9,676 nt of DNA, taken from assembly GCA_028874675.1 (NCBI GenBank), contig JAPPJA010000281.1:1-9676 (forward strand). Direction: 5' to 3'. The position numbers and the translations under genes are program-made. Shown here piece by piece: positions 1-6,284 of this stretch; the first letter of the stretch is position 1, and each line of letters begins with the position of its first letter. The stretch comes from Chloroflexota bacterium (GTDB taxonomy: Bacteria > Chloroflexota > Dehalococcoidia > Lucifugimonadales > UBA3495). Below the pieces are notes generated by a model. That model saw only the letters and a program-made list of their open reading frames with translations. It was not told the DNA's origin and ran no database searches.

Positions 1-85
1 ACAGCCGGCGAGGTTCCCGCCTTCGCGGGAACGACGAAATGGTACGCTGGGAAACCTCAATCTTCAATTTGGCGATAGCCCCTGG
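1..85 (+). mobile_element. MITE-like dispersed repeat, copy A (right part, cut by window start)
   Basis: Bases 3-85 align without gaps to the reverse complement of 5271-5353, with 72 of 83 identical by hand count (about 87%). The segment contains a perfect hairpin, GTTCCCGC (13-20), loop CTTC, GCGGGAAC (25-32), and ends in the family's terminal inverted repeat (66-85, AATTTGGCGATAGCCCCTGG). It stops 9 bp before the aldo/keto reductase stop codon, so it lies directly downstream of that gene. The left part of the element is missing because the window begins inside it. There is no coding capacity. Seen: the alignment and hairpin. Inferred: that it is a non-autonomous mobile element. Confidence 0.75.
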
Positions 86-94
86 GAATGCGAA

Positions 95-1051
95 CTAGCC
101 CCGGGGATTTACCGCAGCGTCTATGCGGGCCACCAAGGTGGAGTCCAGCGGCCCCGCTGACTCGGCCGCCACGCACTCCCTCAGCTCCTCCCGGTTCTTG
201 ACGCCCAGGACTACTGTCGAGACGCCCTCCATGGTCAGGGTGTAGCGGTGGGCCAGGTGCGCGGCGCTGCAGCCCAGTTCGGCGGCGATGGCTCTGAAGG
301 GGGCCGCCCTCGCGAAGTCCGCCAGCTCCGTGTGCCCCTCGGGCAGTTGCCGGTCTATGGCGTCGGTGAGGGCGCCGGCCTGGACTGCCCGTATGCCCAA
401 AACTGCCGCGCCGCTGGCATTGGCCGCGGCGATGACGTCGCGGGGACGGAGGGGCTGGTTGCCCTGGGGCAAGGCGCCGGCCGAGTCGAGGAGGTTGGCG
501 ATGCACTGGATGTAGTCCGGGCGTGGGCCGTTGGTCAGCAGGTGAATCAGGGCATCCGCCTCGCCGATGCCGGTCAAGCCCCAGTGGTCTATGCGGCCCT
601 CGGCCGCGAGCCGCTGGAAGGCGGGCGCCACCGCCTCGGTTACGTTTGCCACTGTAGTCAGCCGGTCGCCAGCTTCGCCCGCCAGGGTGACGGCGTTGTG
701 CAGGAACATAACGTCAACCCGCTCCAGCTTCATGCGCCGCAGGCTTTCCTCCAGGCTTCCGGAGATGAGGTCGTACACCCGCTCCGGCGGGGTGGCGCCA
801 ACCCGGCACTTGGTGGTAATCCGCACGCCGGCGGGCAGGTCCCCGGCGAAGGCCTCGCCGATGACGCTCTCGGCCTCGCCGTTGCCGTAGGTGGGCGCCA
901 GGTCCAGCAGGGTTATGCCGGACTCCACGGCCTCCCGCGCTGTTGCGACGCATTCCGCCCTGGTAGTTGCGCCCCATACCTGCCCCAGGCCGCCTCCGCC
1001 GAGGGTGAGGGCGCTGACGGAGCCCAGTTTGCCGAAGGGTCTTTGCTGCAT
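95..1051 (-). CDS. Aldo/keto reductase family oxidoreductase
   Basis: The product (318 residues) is a cytoplasmic NAD(P)H-dependent oxidoreductase of the aldo/keto reductase superfamily, a TIM barrel that reduces carbonyls to alcohols; the substrate cannot be read from sequence. The start of the first strand has the usual GKLG...LTLGGGGLG pattern (7-23). All four family catalytic residues can be placed: Asp50 and Tyr55 in LLDLAPTYGNGEAE, Lys81 in ITTKC, and His118 in VDVMFLHN. The C-terminal VSTVVLGVKNREEL resembles the cofactor-binding segment STVIxGxxxxxxL. Length is normal for the family. The ATG at 1051 is preceded by GGAGGA (1056-1061 on the opposite strand) about 4 nt away. A weak promoter candidate lies upstream (TTAGCA 1109-1114, 18 bp, TATGCT 1085-1090). 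It is divergent from the ABC operon and stands alone. The stop codon almost abuts repeat copy A. Confidence 0.93.
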   Translation of the reverse strand: MQQRPFGKLGSVSALTLGGGGLGQVWGATTRAECVATAREAVESGITLLDLAPTYGNGEAESVIGEAFAGDLPAGVRITTKCRVGATPPERVYDLISGSLEESLRRMKLERVDVMFLHNAVTLAGEAGDRLTTVANVTEAVAPAFQRLAAEGRIDHWGLTGIGEADALIHLLTNGPRPDYIQCIANLLDSAGALPQGNQPLRPRDVIAAANASGAAVLGIRAVQAGALTDAIDRQLPEGHTELADFARAAPFRAIAAELGCSAAHLAHRYTLTMEGVSTVVLGVKNREELRECVAAESAGPLDSTLVARIDAAVNPRG

Positions 1052-1176
1052 GTCGTCCTCCGCTGGCTTGCCAATGGAGTCTTGAGCATACCACCGCCCG
1101 CGTGCCGATGCTAAGGGACGGCGGCAGGGAAAGCGTTCAGAATTGAGGGGGACTGCCTGCCTCTATCCCCAAGGTC

Positions 1177-1204
1177 GTAGGGGCGCATGGCCATGCGCCC
1201 CTAC
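1177..1204. repeat. Perfect 28-bp palindrome
   Basis: The half-site GTAGGGGCGCATGG is followed immediately by its exact reverse complement, centred between 1190 and 1191, with no mismatch. The palindrome ends sharply at 1177 and 1204 (C on both outer sides). It would form a 14-bp stem with almost no loop if the strand folds. The adjacent genes are divergent, so a terminator role is unlikely. I infer a dispersed palindromic repeat of the GTAGGGGCG...CGCCCCTAC type seen in many GC-rich environmental bacteria. It is unrelated in sequence to the MITE-like family in this window. Confidence 0.8.
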
Positions 1205-1329
1205 CCACCCCAAGACTTGACCAGGTTCGATGTTCCCGCTCTTACCGGCAGGAAGCAGGGCCAGTTGTGGGCTTATTGTGAAGATTTGAGGCGCCAGAAT
1301 CGAGAGGATCACTTTTTAAATACAGCCTC

Positions 1330-1338
1330 TGGTATAAT
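1330..1338 (+). promoter_or_regulatory. Extended -10 promoter for the ABC exporter operon
   Basis: The sequence TGGTATAAT is a perfect match to the extended -10 consensus TGnTATAAT. No good -35 box sits 16-18 bp upstream, which is typical of extended -10 promoters. Transcription would begin near 1345 and give a leader of about 130 nt before the ATPase ATG at 1476. TCGAGA (1300-1305) and its complement TCTCGA (1338-1343) flank the -10, and a near-palindrome lies just downstream, so binding of a regulator here is possible but unproven. Confidence 0.55.
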
Positions 1339-1358
1339 CTCGAGCGTTATCTTGCCAG

Positions 1359-1372
1359 CCAATGTATATTGG
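1359..1372. promoter_or_regulatory. Possible operator, near-palindrome CCAATGTATATTGG
   Basis: This 14-mer is symmetrical at all but one base pair (CCAAT-GTAT-ATTGG). It lies about 14-27 nt after the predicted start of transcription of the ABC operon, a position where a repressor would block elongation or initiation. No regulator gene lies nearby, and short palindromes occur by chance, so this is a weak call. Confidence 0.25.
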
Positions 1373-1475
1373 ACTGGGTACAAGCCGGACCGTAGAGATG
1401 GGCAATTCAGCCCTATCGCCACTCACATACACCCGGCGGCTGTGAAGCATTGCATTGCCTCGAAAGGGAAGGTTC

Positions 1476-2186
1476 ATGACAAACGATTTGGGGGATTCCG
1501 TTGTCCAGGCCAGGGAAGTGCACAAGAGCTATGGCTCGGGGGAACTGCAGGTCCACGTCCTGAGAGGGGTGAGCCTGGATGTAAAGCGGGGCGAGATGGT
1601 GGCCATCATGGGCCCCAGCGGCGGAGGCAAGACCACTCTTCTGAACTGTATGTCCGGCCTGGACGATATAGATGCGGGCACTATCACCATTGGCGGGGCC
1701 GACCTGTCGGAAATGAGCGACACGGCGAAGACCCGCTTCCGGGCGACCCGGATGGGGTATATTTTCCAGTCTTTCAACCTGTTGCCCGTTCTGACCGCCC
1801 TGGAGAACGTGGAGATGCCCCTGCTGGTGTCGGGCTTTCCGGAGAAGGAGTCGCGGGAGAAGGCGCATGAGGCGCTGTCGCTGGTCGGCCTCTCCCACCG
1901 GGCCGGCCATTATCCGTCGGAGATGTCCGGCGGCCAGCAGCAGCGGGTGACCATTGCCAGGGCCCTGGTTAACCGGCCGGAAATTGTGTGGGCGGATGAG
2001 CCTACGGGCAACCTGGACAGCGAGAATGCCGGAGAGGTGATGGAACTCCTCATCCGGCTGAACAAGGAACTGGACGAGACCTTCGTCATAGTCACCCACT
2101 CGGATGCGGTGGCGGAAATGTCGCACCGCACCGTCCGCATGCGGGACGGCCTGATTGTGGACGACGGCACAGGCAAGGCGGTGTAG
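1476..2186 (+). CDS. ABC transporter ATP-binding protein, LolD/MacB/FtsE-type
   Basis: This is the nucleotide-binding subunit (236 residues) of an ABC exporter of the MacB/LolD class; it hydrolyses ATP on the cytoplasmic face to drive the permease encoded next. Seen in order: Walker A GPSGGGKTT (46-54), Q-loop Gln98 in IFQSFNLLP, signature SGGQQQR (151-157), Walker B IVWADE (170-175) followed by PTGNLD, and H-loop His208 in VTHSD. FQSFNLLP and ADEPTGNLDS are typical of this subfamily. The frame is open to a TTG at 1455, but I choose the ATG at 1476 because AAAGGGAAGG lies immediately upstream and the family fold begins close after it. The gene ends 6 bp before the permease ATG, so the two are almost certainly cotranscribed and translationally coupled. 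The exported substrate is not evident. Confidence 0.95.
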   Translation: MTNDLGDSVVQAREVHKSYGSGELQVHVLRGVSLDVKRGEMVAIMGPSGGGKTTLLNCMSGLDDIDAGTITIGGADLSEMSDTAKTRFRATRMGYIFQSFNLLPVLTALENVEMPLLVSGFPEKESREKAHEALSLVGLSHRAGHYPSEMSGGQQQRVTIARALVNRPEIVWADEPTGNLDSENAGEVMELLIRLNKELDETFVIVTHSDAVAEMSHRTVRMRDGLIVDDGTGKAV

Positions 2187-2192
2187 GTTCGT

Positions 2193-5100
2193 ATGGATGA
2201 GCTTTTCGGGGCGCCCATCGCCAATATTGCCGCCGTCCTGGCAGTCCTCTTCGGGATTGCCTTCTCCTTCCTGCTCTTCGTCAGGATTCGGAACCCCATA
2301 CTGGTCCGCATGGCCTTTCGCAATGTGTTCCGGAGGCCGGGGCAGAGCATCCTGATTCTGTCGGGCCTGATGCTGGCGACGGCGATCATTTCCAGCGCAT
2401 TCACCATTGGAGACTCGGTTACCTACAGCATCAAGATTACCGCCGCCGAGGCCTTCCGGTCCATGGACCAGGTACTGCAGGTGGATGAGGACGCGGCGGT
2501 ATGGGAGGGCCGCTCCCTGCCCAGCGGCTTTTCCGAATCCGTATTCGAGGAACTGGTTCCGGCGCTGGACGCGGACGAGGATATCGACGGGGTTCTGCCC
2601 GCGCTGGTCGAAAGGATAGCCACGGTCAATCCCGTCAGCCAGCGGTTCGAGTCCTCCTCCCTGCTGGCGGGCCTGGACCCGGAAAGGGCCAGCGCCTTTG
2701 ACGAACTGCTGGACACCAGCGGCGTCCCCGTTGATATCGCCGATCTTGGAGACAACGATGTCTTTATCACCAGCGACGGGGCGGACGCATTGGAGGTGCA
2801 GCCAGGGGGCAGGATAAACATTGCCCTGGGGCCGGGTCTGCTGGTCCCCGTCACCGTCCGGGGGGTGGTGGAGGGCGCTTATGTGCCCAGGCAGGGCGCG
2901 GAGGTAATTCTGATGGCGGACCTGGCGGCCGTACAGGAAATGCTGGGCCGGCCGGGCGAGCTGTCGTCCGTCCTGGTTTCCAACCGGGGCGACGTTTTCG
3001 GCGGCGTGGAACTGACCGATGCCGTGGTTGCCCGCTACGAGGACCATCCGGTCGTGGTTGCCAACGGCCTGGAGATGGACCCGGTCAAGCAGGTTGCCAT
3101 CGCGCGGGCCAACGAAGTGGGCGGGATTTTTGTATCGCTGTTTACCACCTTTGGCCTCTTTTCCATCGGGGTGGGCCTGCTGCTGATATTCCTCATATTT
3201 TCCATGCTGGCCGCCGAGCGCAAGAGCGAGATGGGAATGGCCCGGGCCGTGGGCATGCAGCGGCAGCACCTGGTGCGGATGTTCATAGTGGAAGGGGCCA
3301 TCTACGGCATAGGCTCCGCGGTTATCGGGGCGGTCATTGGAGTGGGCTTGGGCCTGGCCCTGGTGGAGGCCGTTTCCGCAGTGATCAGCGAGGCGGTGGA
3401 GAGCTTCACCTTCACGCCCCGGGTGCAGCCGGTGAGCCTTATTTCCGCGTTCCTGGCGGGAGGCGTGCTTACTTTTGTCACCGTGGCGTTTTCTTCCTGG
3501 CGCATCAGCCGGCTGAACATTGTGCGGGCAATTCGAGACCTTCCCGAACCACAGCTGGAACGGGGGCGCCGGGGTCCGTTGATCCGGGCCATCGTGATGA
3601 CGGCCATTGGCGTGGTGGCCACCCTGGCCGCATTCAACGCGGCCCACCTGCCCTTCTTTGGGCTGGGCCTCTCCCTCACGGCCATTGGCCTTGCCATGGT
3701 TGCCCGGGCGTTCAGGGTATCGCAGAGGACTGCGTTCACGGTGGTGGGACTTTTCCTGGTCGTTTACTGGCTGATACCCCACAGCGTGTTGAAGGCCTGG
3801 AAAGAGGACTTTACCGAGGATATGTCAGGGTTCTTCATCCTGGGAGTTTTCCTGGTAACGGGCGCGGTGCTGGTAACCGTCAACAACGCCCCCATAGTGC
3901 TGGGCCTGGCCAGCAATACCGTTGGCCGAATCCGGCGGTACGCCCCGGTGGTGAAATCGGCGGTGTCCTATCCTCTCCAGAACCGCTTCAGGACCGGGAT
4001 GTCGCTGGCGATGTTCGCCATCGTCATATTTTCCGTCACCGTCATGGCCACCTTTGTAGATGTCTTTTCCAATCTGCTGGACAACCAGGAGCGGATGGGA
4101 GGCGGCTACGAGGTAGTGGGGTTCGTGCGGTCGGACCTGAACCCCATAGGCGACTTGAGAGCAGCGGTGGAAGCCAACCCGGACCTGGCTTTCGTGGAGC
4201 GTGTCAACGGGTCACCTTCGGTGGGTACCTTCCGGACCATTTCGCTGGCGGATGCCAGGCTGGCCGCCGATTCCTCCGGCGGGTATGCCGACACCACCCT
4301 GACCGGGATAGGCGACGATTTTGTCGAGTCCAACAGATACGACATTGCCCTGTCTCTTCCTCAATACACGGGGGAAGAGGGCGTGGACCGCGTGGGCGTA
4401 TGGGAGGCGGTAAGGACGAACCCGGGGTTTGCCGTGGTGAACTCCACCATTGTCCCCCAGCGAAACAATGCGGCATTTGCCCTGACGTCGGACCAGTTCA
4501 CCCTGGCGGGCGTGGAGGACCTGTACATTGAAAACGAGACGATGGAACCGGTGGAAATAGCTGTTCGCGACCTGGAGAGCGGGAACACCATAGACATTAC
4601 GGTTATAGGGGTGCTGGATACGCTGGCTTCCATCGGACCCGTCCCCGTGGGGTTCTACGTATCCCCGGAGACCATCGGCCGTGAAGTGAATGCCACCCAG
4701 CTATTCTTCAATATCGGGGAGGGCGCCGCCGACGGAACGGGCGCCATCGAGTCGGCTTTCTTCCGGAATGGAGTGGAGACCCTGAACCTGAAGGAGTCAA
4801 TTGCCGAGGCGCAGGCGTCCCAGCAGGCCCTGTTCAACCTGCTTATCGGGTTCATGGCGCTGGGCCTGTTCGTGGGAATAGCCGCCCTGGGGGTTATCAG
4901 CACCCGGGCAGTGGTGGAGCGGCGTCACGCCATCGGCGTGCTGCGGGCCATTGGCTTTTCCCGGGGAATGGTCCAGCTGAGCTTTATCGCCGAGGCCTCT
5001 TTCATATCCATCCTGGGTATTGGCCTGGGGCTGGTACTGGGCCTGATTTCCTCGGTGGAGCTGATAGACGAGCTGCGGGTGGATGAGCCTGAAGTGGCGT

Positions 5101-5228
5101 TTGTGCTGCCCTGGGGCAAGGTGATATTGATCTCGCTGGCGGCGTATTTCTTTTCAATTCTGACCACCATTCTGCCGGCCCGCCAGGCGGCCGCCATTGC
5201 CCCGGCGGAGGCGCTTCGGTATGAGTAG
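2193..5228 (+). CDS. ABC transporter permease with two FtsX domains (MacB/LolC-like superfamily)
   Basis: This large inner-membrane permease (1011 residues) is the partner of the ATPase just upstream. It has a hydrophobic N-terminal helix (9-31) and a second helix (52-70) after the motif MAFRNVFRRPGQ. A MacB-type extracytoplasmic domain follows (about 75-305), then the first FtsX core of three helices (about 311-338, 366-398, 414-434) with ERKSEMGMARAVGM between them. Four central helices come next (about 463-482, 488-506, 513-530, 545-570). The second half repeats the plan: helix 600-624 after YPLQNRFRTGM, extracytoplasmic domain 630-875, helices 878-904, 926-953 and 974-994, with ERRHAIGVLRAIGFSRG as the matching cytoplasmic loop. 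The C-terminus ARQAAAIAPAEALRYE is the standard FtsX ending. Such single-chain double permeases are known in Gram-positive and Chloroflexota-type genomes. Likely jobs are export of lipid, lipoprotein or peptide, or a mechanotransmission role; substrate unknown. The upstream SD is weak, which fits translational coupling. Confidence 0.93.
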   Translation: MDELFGAPIANIAAVLAVLFGIAFSFLLFVRIRNPILVRMAFRNVFRRPGQSILILSGLMLATAIISSAFTIGDSVTYSIKITAAEAFRSMDQVLQVDEDAAVWEGRSLPSGFSESVFEELVPALDADEDIDGVLPALVERIATVNPVSQRFESSSLLAGLDPERASAFDELLDTSGVPVDIADLGDNDVFITSDGADALEVQPGGRINIALGPGLLVPVTVRGVVEGAYVPRQGAEVILMADLAAVQEMLGRPGELSSVLVSNRGDVFGGVELTDAVVARYEDHPVVVANGLEMDPVKQVAIARANEVGGIFVSLFTTFGLFSIGVGLLLIFLIFSMLAAERKSEMGMARAVGMQRQHLVRMFIVEGAIYGIGSAVIGAVIGVGLGLALVEAVSAVISEAVESFTFTPRVQPVSLISAFLAGGVLTFVTVAFSSWRISRLNIVRAIRDLPEPQLERGRRGPLIRAIVMTAIGVVATLAAFNAAHLPFFGLGLSLTAIGLAMVARAFRVSQRTAFTVVGLFLVVYWLIPHSVLKAWKEDFTEDMSGFFILGVFLVTGAVLVTVNNAPIVLGLASNTVGRIRRYAPVVKSAVSYPLQNRFRTGMSLAMFAIVIFSVTVMATFVDVFSNLLDNQERMGGGYEVVGFVRSDLNPIGDLRAAVEANPDLAFVERVNGSPSVGTFRTISLADARLAADSSGGYADTTLTGIGDDFVESNRYDIALSLPQYTGEEGVDRVGVWEAVRTNPGFAVVNSTIVPQRNNAAFALTSDQFTLAGVEDLYIENETMEPVEIAVRDLESGNTIDITVIGVLDTLASIGPVPVGFYVSPETIGREVNATQLFFNIGEGAADGTGAIESAFFRNGVETLNLKESIAEAQASQQALFNLLIGFMALGLFVGIAALGVISTRAVVERRHAIGVLRAIGFSRGMVQLSFIAEASFISILGIGLGLVLGLISSVELIDELRVDEPEVAFVLPWGKVILISLAAYFFSILTTILPARQAAAIAPAEALRYE

Positions 5229-5270
5229 TGCAGGCCAGCGCTATTCAAAGCAACGAGCCCGGGGATGGCT

Positions 5271-5410
5271 CCAGGGGCTGTCGTCAAATTGAAGGTAGAA
5301 GTATCCCAGCGTCCCTTTCCGTCGTTCCCGAGAAGGCGGGAACCTCGCTGGCTGAAGTCAAGATTCCTGCAAAAGCTGGAATGACGGGGCAAATTGACGA
5401 CACGCCCAGG
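5271..5410. mobile_element. MITE-like element, complete copy B (140 bp)
   Basis: The element has terminal inverted repeats: left 5271-5290 (CCAGGGGCTGTCGTCAAATT) and right 5391-5410, whose reverse complement is CCTGGGCGTGTCGTCAATTT, 16 of 20 identical. Two internal hairpins are present: GTTCCCG/CGGGAAC at 5324-5343 with a 6-nt loop, and ATTCCTGC/GCTGGAAT at 5363-5382 with an AAAA loop and one mismatch. The right half in this orientation matches copy C (9530-9592) and the left half matches copy A (3-85), both in inverted orientation. It encodes no protein. It fills most of the gap between two convergent genes, the ABC permease and vapC, ending 5 bp before the vapC stop codon. It could act as a bidirectional terminator or RNA stabiliser. 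No obvious target-site duplication is visible. Confidence 0.7.
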
Positions 5411-5415
5411 ACGCT

Positions 5416-5817
5416 TCACCCTGCCTCAGGATGCAGGAATTCGCACTCTGCGCCCCTGGCGGCAATGAGCCTCAGGTCCAGGGTTGCCAGGGGGCATTCC
5501 AGGGCCTCGGCCAGGGCAACATACCAGGCATTGTAGCTGGTGAAGTTGCCACGCAGTTCCCATATCCGATGGGCAAATGGAGCGAAGGAAAACAGGTCCA
5601 GGTTGAGGCGTTGCAGGTCGCCATAAGCGAGGGTAGCTTCCGCGGCGGAGAGCCTGCCCGACAGTTCCAGCCGGCGCAGAACGTTGCACACCTCGGCCGG
5701 CAGCATTTCCGGACCGGCCAGACTCTCCCGGGCAATCAAAGACGTTGCCCAGCGGCCATCGGAACCCGAGTCAACCAGCGCGGCCACCAGCGCCGAGGCG
5801 TCTATGACCACGGTCAC
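5416..5817 (-). CDS. vapC: PIN-domain ribonuclease toxin, VapC family
   Basis: The product (133 residues) is the toxin of a type II toxin-antitoxin pair; VapC proteins cut tRNA or rRNA with a Mg2+-dependent PIN nuclease site made of four acidic residues. Seen: Asp6 in VVIDASALV, Glu42 in LPAEVCNVL, and Asp114 in LATLDLRL. At the third acidic position the family motif Y-D-A-x-Y-V-A-L-A-E reads YNAWYVALAE, so Asn96 (codon AAT) replaces Asp. This may weaken or abolish cleavage, or the protein may use another residue. Length and order of elements are normal. It starts with GTG, and its start overlaps the antitoxin stop by 4 bp (GTGA, 5814-5817), the usual coupling of antitoxin first, toxin second. 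The fold call is secure; activity is uncertain. Confidence 0.9.
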   Translation of the reverse strand: MTVVIDASALVAALVDSGSDGRWATSLIARESLAGPEMLPAEVCNVLRRLELSGRLSAAEATLAYGDLQRLNLDLFSFAPFAHRIWELRGNFTSYNAWYVALAEALECPLATLDLRLIAARGAECEFLHPEAG

Positions 5818-6050
5818 TTGCGGTCCCGGTCTCTGGCCTCAAGAATCTCAGTTGCCGGTACCCGGGTCCCATAGGCGGCCTTGCGTTCCTGCACCCGCTC
5901 CAGCCACATTTCAACCGAGGGCTTGGAGGCAAGGCGCTCCAGTTCACCCTTCAGGTATTCCTGCATTGACTGATGCCGTAGCGCCGCCCGGGCGGCCAGC
6001 TCATCCCGAACTTCCTCGGGAACTCCCCGTATCGTTATCTGCACTGCCAT
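5814..6050 (-). CDS. vapB: Ribbon-helix-helix antitoxin, VapB/FitA-like
   Basis: The product (78 residues) is the antitoxin partner of the adjacent VapC. The N-terminal AVQITIRGVPEEVRDELAARAALRHQSMQEYL (about residues 2-33) fits a ribbon-helix-helix DNA-binding domain: a beta strand (VQITIRGV), then two helices. The C-terminal half (about 40-78, with MWLERVQERKAAYG and the charged end EARDRDRK) would be the toxin-binding tail. The frame also allows a TTG start at 6065, but I choose the ATG at 6050: the family normally begins M-A-x-I-T-I-R, and a promoter places transcription initiation at this ATG, so the message is probably leaderless; no SD is visible. Such antitoxins usually repress their own promoter together with the toxin. 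Confidence 0.88.
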   Translation of the reverse strand: MAVQITIRGVPEEVRDELAARAALRHQSMQEYLKGELERLASKPSVEMWLERVQERKAAYGTRVPATEILEARDRDRK

Positions 6051-6056
6051 GCAATT

Positions 6057-6085
6057 ATTATGCAAGCATAGCCATCAATTTGCAA
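6057..6085 (-). promoter_or_regulatory. vapBC promoter predicting a leaderless mRNA
   Basis: On the minus strand TTGCAA (6080-6085, 4/6 to TTGACA) and CATAAT (6057-6062, 5/6 to TATAAT) are separated by exactly 17 bp. A start of transcription 7 nt past the -10 falls on the A of the vapB ATG at 6050. The absence of a Shine-Dalgarno sequence upstream of that ATG agrees with leaderless translation. The repeated TTGCA/TGCAA and ATTAT/ATAAT words around it could form the antitoxin operator. Confidence 0.55.
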
Positions 6086-6125
6086 TCAGTCCGATGAGGC
6101 CAATGAGGTTAGTTTCCGATCAGGG

Positions 6126-6153
6126 TGGTCTGCCGGGGGAACGAGGCAGACCA
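6126..6153. terminator. Hairpin between the ERG4/ERG24 gene and vapBC, possible terminator
   Basis: A perfect 9-bp inverted repeat, TGGTCTGCC (6126-6134) and GGCAGACCA (6145-6153), encloses a 10-nt loop. It lies about 130 nt past the stop of the minus-strand sterol-reductase-family gene and upstream of the vapBC promoter, where a terminator would insulate the two units. No T-run follows on the minus strand, so factor-independent termination is not certain. Confidence 0.4.
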
Positions 6154-6284
6154 GTGGGCCTGCTCCCACCGGGCTTCCGGCCAACCCCGCAATAGGAAAG
6201 GCTGCCGCAGGCAACACAGAGTCGAGAGCCTTGCCGGCGGAGCAGGAACGTTGTGCCGCCCGCGCGGTTCTTTCGGGAGAGCTG

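Larger units (their letters stand above)
1052..1475. other. Divergent intergenic region (424 bp)
   Basis: This spacer separates the aldo/keto reductase start from the ABC ATPase start. It holds a 28-bp perfect palindrome (1177-1204), an extended -10 promoter (1330-1338) and a short near-palindrome just downstream (1359-1372). The open frames across it start inside the palindrome or run through the promoter and show no recognisable protein features, so I call no gene. The part from about 1310 to 1372 is noticeably more A/T-rich than its surroundings, as expected for a promoter. Confidence 0.7.

Noticed and set aside
248..1114. 288-codon plus-strand frame opposite the aldo/keto reductase
   Set aside because: The minus-strand gene has all four catalytic residues and an SD; the plus-strand product shows no recognisable fold.
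1187..1870. 227-codon plus-strand frame overlapping the ABC ATPase
   Set aside because: It starts inside the 28-bp palindrome and runs out of frame through the Walker A region; it is a shadow of the ATPase.
1413..3782. Long 789-codon open frame on the minus strand opposite the ABC genes
   Set aside because: It lies antisense to two clear ABC genes, and its product is rich in His, Gly, Gln and Arg with no motif. GC-rich codon bias on the plus strand explains the absence of stops.
5271..5410. CRISPR array suggested by recurring hairpin-containing repeats
   Set aside because: The copies are single, thousands of bases apart and in opposite orientations, with no regular spacers or cas genes.
5814..6065. 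Longer vapB from the TTG at 6065
   Set aside because: The extra five residues lie between the promoter's -10 and the ATG, upstream of the predicted transcript start, and the family begins at the ATG.
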